From: Ryuthela nishihirai
Taxonomy: Eukaryota > Arthropoda > Arachnida > Araneae > Heptathelidae
Direction of reading: 5' to 3'
DNA: 64,000 bases
NCBI GenBank assembly: GCA_038380435.1
Contig: JAWZYU010000669.1
Coordinates: 24,670 to 88,669 of the forward strand
The notes under the pieces are model-generated. The model searched no databases and was not told where the DNA came from. It saw only the letters and a list, made by a program, of their open reading frames with translations. Positions 52,101 to 63,637 of this stretch are shown one piece after another (the first letter of the stretch is position 1; each line of letters begins with the position of its first letter). The translations under genes were made by a program, and so were the position numbers.

Positions 52101-52599
52101 GGCACCGGGAAAAACCCCTAAACCCACGGACGCGTAGCAACCAGGCGCCGGGGAAAACCTCCAAACCCACAGATGTGCGTCGGAGCCACGCACCGGGGAA
52201 AACCCCCCAAACCCGCAGACGAGCGTTGCAGCCAGGCGCCGGAAAACCTCCCTAACCCACGAACGCGCTTCGGAGCGAGGCGCCGTGAAAACCCCCCAAA
52301 CCCTTGGACGCACTTCGGAGCCCTTCACCAGGAAAACTAACCAAACCCACGGATGCGCGTCGGAGCCAGGCGCCAGAAAAAACCCCAAAACCCACGGACA
52401 CGCGTCGGAGCCAGGAGCCAGGAAAAACCTCCCAAACCCACGGACGCACGTCAGAGCCAGGCACCGGGATAAACCTCCCAAACCTGCGGACGCGCGTCAG
52501 AGATAGGCACCGGGAAAACCTCCCAAACCCACGGACGCACGTTGCAGCCATTCTCCGTGAAAAACCCCCCAAACCCGCAGACGCGCGTCAGTCAGGCAC
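49190..52599 (+). repeat. Unit F (3410 bp, 76 monomers), composite
   Basis: The longest unit. GGAGCTA monomers start at 49220, 49623, 50070, 50518, 51057, 51505, 52045 and the next unit's 52630, giving modules of 9, 10, 10, 12, 10, 12 and 13 monomers. The first r12 ends with the b-type six-C run (near 50991). The module at 51057 opens as s13 (CTAGGCGCCTCG) and then switches to q10 (GGGAAAAATCCCC near 51119). It also holds the q10 variant pair at 50118 and 50187, a lone C at 51174, and a private A-to-C at 51301. Confidence 0.9.
51057..51504 (+). repeat. Chimeric s13/q10 module in unit F
   Basis: A 448-bp 10-mer whose first monomer has s13 bases and whose later monomers have q10 bases. The switch is within about 51075-51127. 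It re-enters the module series after one full r12, which explains why F has two r12 modules. Confidence 0.85.
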
Positions 52600-54035
52600 C
52601 ACGAAAAAACTCAAAACCCGCAGACGCGCGTTGGAGCTAGGCACCTAGAAAAAAAACCCCAAACCCACAGGCTCATGTGAGAGCCAGGTACCGGGAAAAA
52701 CCCCCAAACCCACGGACGCATCGCCGCCAGGCGCCGGGAAAAACCTCCAAACCCACGGATGCGCGTCGTAGCCAGGCGCCAGGAAAAACCCCCCAAACCC
52801 ACAGACGCGCTTCGGAGCCAGGCGCCGTGAAAACCCCCAAACCCGTGGACGCGCTTCGGAGCCCTTCACCAGGAAAAATAACCAAACCCACGGATGCGTG
52901 TCTGAGCCAGGCGCCAGAAAAAACCCAAAACCCACGGACACGCGTCGGTGCCAGGCTCCGTGAAAACCCTCCCAAACCCGCGGACGCGCGTCAGTCAGGC
53001 ACCACAAAAAAACCCAAAACCCGCAGACACGCGTCGGAGCTAGGTGCCTCGAAAAATCACCCAAACCCACAGGCGCGTGTCAGAGCCAGGCACCGGGAAA
53101 AATCCCCAAACCCACGGACGCGTAGCAACCAGGCACCGGGGAAAACCTCAAAACCCACAGATGTGCGTCGGAGCCAGGCACCGGGGAAAACCCCCCAAAC
53201 CCGCAGATGAGCGTTGGAGCCAGGCGCCGGAAAACCTCCCTAACCCACGAACGCACTTCGGAGCCAGGCGCCGTGAAAACCCCCCAAACCCGTGGACGCG
53301 CTTCGGAGCCCTTCACCAGGAAAAATAACCAAACCCACGGATGCGCGTCTGAGCCAGGCGCCAGAAAAAAAACCAAAACCCACGGACACGCGTCGGAGCC
53401 AGGCTCCGTGAAAACCCCCCCAAACCGGCGGACGCGCGTCAGTCAGGCACCACGAAAAAACCCAAAACCCGCAGACACGCGTCGGAGCTAGATGCCTCGA
53501 AAAATCACCCAAACCCACAGGCGCGTGTCAGAGCCAGACACCGGGAAAAAACCCCAAACCCACGGACGCGTAGCAACCAGGCGCCGGGGAAAACCTCCAA
53601 ACCCACAGATGTGCGTCGGAGCCACGCACCGGGGAAAACCCCCCAAACCCGCAGACGAGCGTTGCAGCCAGGCGCCGGAAAACCTCCCTAACCCACGAAC
53701 GCGCTTCGGAGCGAGGCGCCGTGAAAACCCCCCAAACCCTTGGACGCACTTCGGAGCCCTTCACCAGGAAAACTAACCAAACCCACGGATGCGCGTCGGA
53801 GCCAGGCGCCAGAAAAAACCCCAAAACCCACGGACACGCGTCGGAGCCAGGAGCCAGGAAAAACCTCCCAAACCCACGGACGCACGTCAGAGCCAGGCAC
53901 CGGGATAAACCTCCCAAACCTGCGGACGCGCGTCAGAGATAGGCACCGGGAAAACCTCCCAAACCCACGGACGCACGTTGCAGCCATTCTCCGTGAAAAA
54001 CCCCCCAAACCCGCAGACGCGCGTCAGTCAGGCAC
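52600..54035 (+). repeat. Unit C (1436 bp, 32 monomers)
   Basis: Fourth C copy, immediately right of F, with the standard C switch near 53570-53590. Confidence 0.92.
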
Positions 54036-57000
54036 CACGAAAAAACTCAAAACCCGCAGACGCGCGTTGGAGCTAGGCACCTAGAAAAAAAACCCCAAAC
54101 CCACAGGCTCATGTGAGAGCCAGGTACCGGGAAAAACCCCCAAACCCACGGACGCATCGCCGCCAGGCGCCGGGAAAAACCTCCAAACCCACGGATGCGC
54201 GTCGTAGACAGGCGCCAGGAAAAACCCCCCCAAACCCACAGACGCGCGTTGGAGCCAGGTGCCGGGAAAACCTCCCAAACCCACGGACGCGCTTCGGAGC
54301 CAGGCGCCGTGAAAACCCCCAAACCCGTGGACGCGCTTCGGAGCCCGGCACCAGGAAAAGTAACCAAACCCACGGATGCGCGTCGGAGCCAGGCGCCAGA
54401 AAAAACCCCAAACCCCACGGACACGCGTCGGAGCCAGGAGCCAGGAAAAACCTCCCAAACCCACGGACGCACGTCAGAGCCAGGCACCGGGATAAACCTC
54501 CCAAACCTGCGGACGCGCGTCAGAGATAGGCACCGGGAAAACCTCCCAAACCCACGGACGCACGTTGCAGCCATTCTCCGTGAAAAACCCCCCAAACCCG
54601 CAGACGCGCGTCAGTCAGGCACCACGAAAAAACTCAAAACCCGCAGACGCGCGTTGGAGCTAGGCACCTAGAAAAAAAACCCCAAACCCACAGGCTCATG
54701 TGAGAGCCAGGTACCGGGAAAAACCCCCAAACCCACGGACGCATCGCCGCCAGGCGCCGGGAAAAACCTCCAAACCCACGGATGCGCGTCGTAGACAGGC
54801 GCCAGGAAAAACCCCCCCAAACCCACAGACGCGCGTTGGAGCCAGGTGCCGGGAAAACCTCCCAAACCCACGGACGCGCTTCGGAGCCAGGCGCCGTGAA
54901 AACCCCCAAACCCGTGGACGCGCTTCGGAGCCCGGCACCAGGAAAAGTAACCAAACCCACGGATGCGCGTCGGAGCCAGGCGCCAGAAAAAACCCCAAAC
55001 CCCACGGACACGCGTCGGAGCCAGGAGCCAGGAAAAACCTCCCAAACCCACGGACGCACGTCAGAGCCAGGCACCGGGATAAACCTCCCAAACCTGCGGA
55101 CGCGCGTCAGAGATAGGCACCGGGAAAACCTCCCAAACCCACGGACGCACGTTGCAGCCATTCTCCGTGAAAAACCCCCCAAACCCGCAGACGCGCGTCA
55201 GTCAGGCACCACGAAAAAACTCAAAACCCGCAGACGCGCGTTGGAGCTAGGCACCTAGAAAAAAAACCCCAAACCCACAGGCTCATGTGAGAGCCAGGTA
55301 CCGGGAAAAACCCCCAAACCCACGGACGCATCGCCGCCAGGCGCCGGGAAAAACCTCCAAACCCACGGATGCGCGTCGTAGACAGGCGCCAGGAAAAACC
55401 CCCCCAAACCCACAGACGCGCGTTGGAGCCAGGTGCCGGGAAAACCTCCCAAACCCACGGACGCGCTTCGGAGCCAGGCGCCGTGAAAACCCCCAAACCC
55501 GTGGACGCGCTTCGGAGCCCGGCACCAGGAAAAGTAACCAAACCCACGGATGCGCGTCGGAGCCAGGCGCCAGAAAAAACCCCAAACCCCACGGACACGC
55601 GTCGGAGCCAGGAGCCAGGAAAAACCTCCCAAACCCACGGACGCACGTCAGAGCCAGGCACCGGGATAAACCTCCCAAACCTGCGGACGCGCGTCAGAGA
55701 TAGGCACCGGGAAAACCTCCCAAACCCACGGACGCACGTTGCAGCCATTCTCCGTGAAAAACCCCCAAACCCGCAGACGCGCGTCAGTCAGGCACCACGA
55801 AAAAACTCAAAACCCGCAGACGCGCGTTGGAGCTAGGCACCTAGAAAAAAAACCCCAAAACCCACAGGCTCATGTGAGAGCCAGGTACCGGGAAAAACCC
55901 CCAAACCCACGGACGCATCGCCGCCAGGCGCCGGGAAAAACCTCCAAACCCACGGATGCGCGTCGTAGACAGGCGCCAGGAAAAACCCCCCCAAACCCAC
56001 AGACGCGCGTTGGAGCCAGGTGCCGGGAAAACCTCCCAAACCCACGGACGCGCTTCGGAGCCAGGCGCCGTGAAAACCCCAACCCGTGGACGCGCTTCGG
56101 AGCCCGGCACCAGGAAAAGTAACCAAACCCACGGATGCGCGTCGGAGCCAGGCGCCAGAAAAAACCCCAAACCCCACGGACACGCGTCGGAGCCAGGAGC
56201 CAGGAAAAACCTCCCAAACCCACGGACCGCACGTCAGAGCCAGGCACCGGGATAAACCTCCCAAACCTGCGGACGCGCGTCAGAGATAGGCACCGGGAAA
56301 ACCTCCCAAACCCACGGACGCACGTTGCAGCCATTCTCCGTGAAAAACCCCCCAAACCCGCAGACGCGCGTCAGTCAGGCACCACGAAAAAACTCAAAAC
56401 CCGCAGACGCGCGTTGGAGCTAGGCACCTAGAAAAAAAACCCCAAACCCACAGGCTCATGTGAGAGCCAGGTACCGGGAAAAACCCCCAAACCCACGGAC
56501 GCATCGCCGCCAGGCGCCGGGAAAAACCTCCAAACCCACGGATGCGCGTCGTAGACAGGCGCCAGGAAAAACCCCCCCAAACCCACAGACGCGCGTTGGA
56601 GCCAGGTGCCGGGAAAACCTCCCAAACCCACGGACGCGCTTCGGAGCCAGGCGCCGTGAAAAACCCCCAAACCCGTGGACGCGCTTCGGAGCCCGGCACC
56701 AGGAAAAGTAACCAAACCCACGGATGCGCGTCGGAGCCAGGCGCCAGAAAAAACCCCAAACCCACGGACACGCGTCGGAGCCAGGAGCCAGGAAAAACCT
56801 CCCAAACCCACGGACGCACGTCAGAGCCAGGCACCGGGATAAACCTCCCAAACCTGCGACGCGCGTCAGAGATAGGCACCGGGAAAACCTCCCAAACCCA
56901 CGGACGCACGTTGCAGCCATTCTCCGTGAAAAACCCCCCAAACCCGCAGACGCGCGTCAGTCAGGCACCACGAAAAACTCAAAACCCGCAGACGCGCGTT

Positions 57001-59312
57001 GGAGCTAGGCACCTAGAAAAAAAACCCCAAACCCACAGGCTCATGTGAGAGCCAGGTACCGGGAAAAACCCCCAAACCCACGGACGCATCGCCGCCAGGC
57101 GCCGGGAAAAACCTCCAAACCCACGGATGCGCGTCGTAGACAGGCGCCAGAAAAAACCCCCCCAAACCCACAGACGCGCGTTGGAGCCAGGTGCCGGGAA
57201 AACCTCCCAAACCCACGGACGCGCTTCGGAGCCAGGCGCCGTGAAAACCCCCAAACCCGTGGACGCGCTTCGGAGCCCGGCACCAGGAAAAGTAACCAAA
57301 CCCACGGATGCGCGTCGGAGCCAGGCGCCAGAAAAAACCCCAAACCCCACGGACACGCGTCGGAGCCAGGAGCCAGAAAAACCTCCCAAACCCACGGACG
57401 CACGTCAGAGCCAGGCACCGGGATAAACCTCCCAAACCTGCGGACGCGCGTCAGAGATAGGCACCGGGAAAACCTCCCAAACCCACGGACGCACGTTGCA
57501 GCCATTCTCCGTGAAAAACCCCCCAAACCCGCAGACGCGCGTCAGTCAGGCACCACGAAAAAACTCAAAACCCGCAGACGCGCGTTGGAGCTAGGCACCT
57601 AGAAAAAAAACCCCAAACCACAGGCTCATGTGAGAGCCAGGTACCGGGAAAAACCCCCAAACCCACGGACGCATCGCCGCCAGGCGCCGGGAAAAACCTC
57701 CAAACCCACGGATGCGCGTCGTAGACAGGCGCCAGGAAAAAACCCCCCAAACCACAGACGCGCGTTGGAGCCAGGTGCCGGGAAAACCTCCCAAACCCAC
57801 GGACGCGCTTCGGAGCCAGGCGCCGTGAAAACCCCCAAACCCGTGGACGCGCTTCGGAGCCCGGCACCAGGAAAAGTAACCAAACCCACGGATGCGCGTC
57901 GGAGCCAGGCGCCAGAAAAACCCCAAACCCCACGGACACGCGTCGGAGCCAGGAGCCAGGAAAAACCTCCCAAACCCACGGACGCACGTCAGAGCCAGGC
58001 ACCGGGATAAACCTCCCAAACCTGCGGACGCGCGTCAGAGATAGGCACCGGGAAAACCTCCCAAACCCACGGACGCACGTTGCAGCCATTCTCCGTGAAA
58101 AAACCCCCCAAACCCCGCAGACGCGCGTCAGTCAGGCACCACGAAAAAACTCAAAACCCGCAGACGCGCGTTGGAGCTAGGCACCTAGAAAAAAAACCCC
58201 AAACCCACAGGCTCATGTGAGAGCCAGGTACCGGGAAAAACCCCCAAACCCACGGACGCATCGCCGCCAGGCGCCGGAAAAACCTCCAAACCCACGGATG
58301 CGCGTCGTAGACAGGCGCCAGGAAAAACCCCCCCAAACCCACAGACGCGCGTTGGAGCCAGGTGCCGGGAAAACCTCCCAAACCCACGGACGCGCTTCGG
58401 AGCCAGGCGCCGTGAAAACCCCCAAACCCGTGGACGCGCTTCGGAGCCCGGCACCAGGAAAAGTAACCAAACCCACGGATGCGCGTCGGAGCCAGGCGCC
58501 AGAAAAAACCCCAAACCCCCACGGACACGCGTCGGAGCCAGGAGCCAGGAAAAACCTCCCAAACCCACGGACGCACGTCAGAGCCAGGCACCGGGATAAA
58601 CCTCCCAAACCTGCGGACGCGCGTCAGAGATAGGCACCGGGAAAACCTCCCAAACCACGGACGCACGTTGCAGCCATTCTCCGTGAAAAAACCCCCCAAA
58701 CCCGCAGACGCGCGTCAGTCAGGCACCACGAAAAAACTCAAAACCCGCAGACGCGCGTTGGAGCTAGGCACCTAGAAAAAAAACCCCAAACCCACAGGCT
58801 CATGTGAGAGCCAGGTACCGGGAAAAACCCCCAAACCCACGGACGCATCGCCGCCAGGCGCCGGGAAAAACCTCCAAACCCACGGATGCGCGTCGTAGAC
58901 AGGCGCCAGGAAAAACCCCCCCAAACCCACAGACGCGCGTTGGAGCCAGGTGCCGGGAAAACCTCCCAAACCCACGGACGCGCTTCGGAGCCAGGCGCCG
59001 TGAAAACCCCCAAACCCGTGGACGCGCTTCGGAGCCCGGCACCAGGAAAAGTAACCAAACCCACGGATGCGCGTCGGAGCCAGGCGCCAGAAAAAACCCC
59101 AAACCCCACGGACACGCGTCGGAGCCAGGAGCCAGGAAAAACCTCCCAAACCCACGGACGCACGTCAGAGCCAGGCACCGGGATAAACCTCCCAAACCTG
59201 CGGATGCGCGTCAGAGATAGGCACCGGGAAAACCTCCCAAACCCACGGACGCACGTTGCAGCCATTCTCCGTGAAAAACCCCCCAAACCGCAGACGCGCG
59301 TCAGTCAGGCAC
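54036..59312 (+). repeat. Run of nine A units, six of them off-length or altered
   Basis: Unit starts at 54036, 54623, 55210, 55796, 56383, 56969, 57554, 58140 and 58727. Spacings are 587, 587, 586, 587, 585, 585, 586, 587 and 586, the fifth to seventh depending on where a lost A is placed. The first two copies are clean. From 55762 to 59289 the copies carry many single-base changes. Confidence 0.93.
55762..59289. other. Zone of clustered 1-bp indels
   Basis: Compared with clean A copies I count 23 changes in about 3.5 kb. Losses of one base lie near 55762, 56080 (C and A), 56762, 56857, 56973, 57376, 57618, 57752, 57917, 58276, 58655 and 59288. Gains lie near 55858, 56226, 56661, 58100, 58114, 58518 and 58688. 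Substitutions are at 57151 (G to A), 57742 (C to A) and 59205 (C to T). Most indels are in A, C or G runs. The rest of the window has only four private substitutions that I noticed. Confidence 0.88.
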
Positions 59313-59853
59313 CACGAAAAAACTCAAAACCCGCAGACGCGCGTTGGAGCTAGGCACCTAGAAAAAAAACCCCAAACCCACAGGCTCATGTGAGAGCCAG
59401 GTACCGGGAAAAACCCCCAAACCCACGGACGCATCGCCGCCAGGCGCCGGGAAAAACCTCCAAACCCACGGATGCGCGTCGTAGCCAGGCGCCAGGAAAA
59501 ACCCCCCAAACCCACAGACGCGCTTCGGAGCCAGGCGCCGTGAAAACCCCCAAACCCGTGGACGCGCTTCGGAGCCCGGCACCAGGAAAAGTAACCAAAC
59601 CCACGGATGCGCGTCGGAGCCAGGCGCCAGAAAAAACCCCAAAACCCACGGACACGCGTCGGAGCCAGGAGCCAGGAAAAACCTCCCAAACCCACGGACG
59701 CACGTCAGAGCCAGGCACCGGGATAAACCTCCCAAACCTGCGGACGCGCGTCAGAGATAGGCACCGGGAAAACCTCCCAAACCCACGGACGCACGTTGCA
59801 GCCATTCTCCGTGAAAAACCCCCCAAACCCGCAGACGCGCGTCAGTCAGGCAC
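59313..59853 (+). repeat. Unit a (541 bp, 12 monomers)
   Basis: Fourth complete 12-mer. It follows the altered zone directly and is itself clean. Confidence 0.93.
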
Positions 59854-61614
59854 CACGAAAAAACTCAAAACCCGCAGACGCGCGTTGGAGCTAGGCACCT
59901 AGAAAAAAAACCCCAAACCCACAGGCTCATGTGAGAGCCAGGTACCGGGAAAAACCCCCAAACCCACGGACGCATCGCCGCCAGGCGCCGGGAAAAACCT
60001 CCAAACCCACGGATGCGCGTCGTAGACAGGCGCCAGGAAAAACCCCCCCAAACCCACAGACGCGCGTTGGAGCCAGGTGCCGGGAAAACCTCCCAAACCC
60101 ACGGACGCGCTTCGGAGCCAGGCGCCGTGAAAACCCCCAAACCCGTGGACGCGCTTCGGAGCCCGGCACCAGGAAAAGTAACCAAACCCACGGATGCGCG
60201 TCGGAGCCAGGCGCCAGAAAAAACCCCAAACCCCACGGACACGCGTCGGAGCCAGGAGCCAGGAAAAACCTCCCAAACCCACGGACGCACGTCAGAGCCA
60301 GGCACCGGGATAAACCTCCCAAACCTGCGGACGCGCGTCAGAGATAGGCACCGGGAAAACCTCCCAAACCCACGGACGCACGTTGCAGCCATTCTCCGTG
60401 AAAAACCCCCCAAACCCGCAGACGCGCGTCAGTCAGGCACCACGAAAAAACTCAAAACCCGCAGACGCGCGTTGGAGCTAGGCACCTAGAAAAAAAACCC
60501 CAAACCCACAGGCTCATGTGAGAGCCAGGTACCGGGAAAAACCCCCAAACCCACGGACGCATCGCCGCCAGGCGCCGGGAAAAACCTCCAAACCCACGGA
60601 TGCGCGTCGTAGACAGGCGCCAGGAAAAACCCCCCCAAACCCACAGACGCGCGTTGGAGCCAGGTGCCGGGAAAACCTCCCAAACCCACGGACGCGCTTC
60701 GGAGCCAGGCGCCGTGAAAACCCCCAAACCCGTGGACGCGCTTCGGAGCCCGGCACCAGGAAAAGTAACCAAACCCACGGATGCGCGTCGGAGCCAGGCG
60801 CCAGAAAAAACCCCAAACCCCACGGACACGCGTCGGAGCCAGGAGCCAGGAAAAACCTCCCAAACCCACGGACGCACGTCAGAGCCAGGCACCGGGATAA
60901 ACCTCCCAAACCTGCGGACGCGCGTCAGAGATAGGCACCGGGAAAACCTCCCAAACCCACGGACGCACGTTGCAGCCATTCTCCGTGAAAAACCCCCCAA
61001 ACCCGCAGACGCGCGTCAGTCAGGCACCACGAAAAAACTCAAAACCCGCAGACGCGCGTTGGAGCTAGGCACCTAGAAAAAAAACCCCAAACCCACAGGC
61101 TCATGTGAGAGCCAGGTACCGGGAAAAACCCCCAAACCCACGGACGCATCGCCGCCAGGCGCCGGGAAAAACCTCCAAACCCACGGATGCGCGTCGTAGA
61201 CAGGCGCCAGGAAAAACCCCCCCAAACCCACAGACGCGCGTTGGAGCCAGGTGCCGGGAAAACCTCCCAAACCCACGGACGCGCTTCGGAGCCAGGCGCC
61301 GTGAAAACCCCCAAACCCGTGGACGCGCTTCGGAGCCCGGCACCAGGAAAAGTAACCAAACCCACGGATGCGCGTCGGAGCCAGGCGCCAGAAAAAACCC
61401 CAAACCCCACGGACACGCGTCGGAGCCAGGAGCCAGGAAAAACCTCCCAAACCCACGGACGCACGTCAGAGCCAGGCACCGGGATAAACCTCCCAAACCT
61501 GCGGACGCGCGTCAGAGATAGGCACCGGGAAAACCTCCCAAACCCACGGACGCACGTTGCAGCCATTCTCCGTGAAAAACCCCCCAAACCCGCAGACGCG
61601 CGTCAGTCAGGCAC
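59854..61614 (+). repeat. Three A units (3 x 587 bp)
   Basis: Unit starts at 59854, 60441 and 61028, all clean and of exact length. Confidence 0.94.
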
Positions 61615-63050
61615 CACGAAAAAACTCAAAACCCGCAGACGCGCGTTGGAGCTAGGCACCTAGAAAAAAAACCCCAAACCCACAGGCTCATGTGAGAGCC
61701 AGGTACCGGGAAAAACCCCCAAACCCACGGACGCATCGCCGCCAGGCGCCGGGAAAAACCTCCAAACCCACGGATGCGCGTCGTAGCCAGGCGCCAGGAA
61801 AAACCCCCCAAACCCACAGACGCGCTTCGGAGCCAGGCGCCGTGAAAACCCCCAAACCCGTGGACGCGCTTCGGAGCCCTTCACCAGGAAAAATAACCAA
61901 ACCCACGGATGCGTGTCTGAGCCAGGCGCCAGAAAAAACCCAAAACCCACGGACACGCGTCGGTGCCAGGCTCCGTGAAAACCCTCCCAAACCCGCGGAC
62001 GCGCGTCAGTCAGGCACCACAAAAAAACCCAAAACCCGCAGACACGCGTCGGAGCTAGGTGCCTCGAAAAATCACCCAAACCCACAGGCGCGTGTGAGAG
62101 CCAGGCACCGGGAAAAATCCCCAAACCCACGGACGCGTAGCAACCAGGCACCGGGGAAAACCTCCAAACCCACAGATGTGCGTCGGAGCCAGGCACCGGG
62201 GAAAACCCCCCAAACCCGCAGATGAGCGTTGGAGCCAGGCGCCGGAAAACCTCCCTAACCCACGAACGCACTTCGGAGCCAGGCGCCGTGAAAACCCCCC
62301 AAACCCGTGGACGCGCTTCGGAGCCCTTCACCAGGAAAAATAACCAAACCCACGGATGCGCGTCTGAGCCAGGCGCCAGAAAAAAAACCAAAACCCACGG
62401 ACACGCGTCGGAGCCAGGCTCCGTGAAAACCCCCCCAAACCGGCGGACGCGCGTCAGTCAGGCACCACGAAAAAACCCAAAACCCGCAGACACGCGTCGG
62501 AGCTAGATGCCTCGAAAAATCACCCAAACCCACAGGCGCGTGTCAGAGCCAGACACCGGGAAAAAACCCCAAACCCACGGACGCGTAGCAACCAGGCGCC
62601 GGGGAAAACCTCCAAACCCACAGATGTGCGTCGGAGCCACGCACCGGGGAAAACCCCCCAAACCCGCAGACGAGCGTTGCAGCCAGGCGCCGGAAAACCT
62701 CCCTAACCCACGAACGCGCTTCGGAGCGAGGCGCCGTGAAAACCCCCCAAACCCTTGGACGCACTTCGGAGCCCTTCACCAGGAAAACTAACCAAACCCA
62801 CGGATGCGCGTCGGAGCCAGGCGCCAGAAAAAACCCCAAAACCCACGGACACGCGTCGGAGCCAGGAGCCAGGAAAAACCTCCCAAACCCACGGACGCAC
62901 GTCAGAGCCAGGCACCGGGATAAACCTCCCAAACCTGCGGACGCGCGTCAGAGATAGGCACCGGGAAAACCTCCCAAACCCACGGACGCACGTTGCAGCC
63001 ATTCTCCGTGAAAAACCCCCCAAACCCGCAGACGCGCGTCAGTCAGGCAC
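61615..63050 (+). repeat. Unit C (1436 bp), q10 variant haplotype
   Basis: Fifth C copy, with the standard r12/s13 switch near 62571-62604. Its q10 module carries G at 62096 and C at 62165, the same linked pair as in the B unit at 43170 and in unit F. Confidence 0.92.
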
Positions 63051-63637
63051 CACGAAAAAACTCAAAACCCGCAGACGCGCGTTGGAGCTAGGCACCTAGA
63101 AAAAAAACCCCAAACCCACAGGCTCATGTGAGAGCCAGGTACCGGGAAAAACCCCCAAACCCACGGACGCATCGCCGCCAGGCGCCGGGAAAAACCTCCA
63201 AACCCACGGATGCGCGTCGTAGACAGGCGCCAGGAAAAACCCCCCCAAACCCACAGACGCGCGTTGGAGCCAGGTGCCGGGAAAACCTCCCAAACCCACG
63301 GACGCGCTTCGGAGCCAGGCGCCGTGAAAACCCCCAAACCCGTGGACGCGCTTCGGAGCCCGGCACCAGGAAAAGTAACCAAACCCACGGATGCGCGTCG
63401 GAGCCAGGCGCCAGAAAAAACCCCAAACCCCACGGACACGCGTCGGAGCCAGGAGCCAGGAAAAACCTCCCAAACCCACGGACGCACGTCAGAGCCAGGC
63501 ACCGGGATAAACCTCCCAAACCTGCGGACGCGCGTCAGAGATAGGCACCGGGAAAACCTCCCAAACCCACGGACGCACGTTGCAGCCATTCTCCGTGAAA
63601 AACCCCCCAAACCCGCAGACGCGCGTCAGTCAGGCAC
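63051..63637 (+). repeat. Unit A (587 bp)
   Basis: Last complete unit of the window, clean. Confidence 0.93.
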
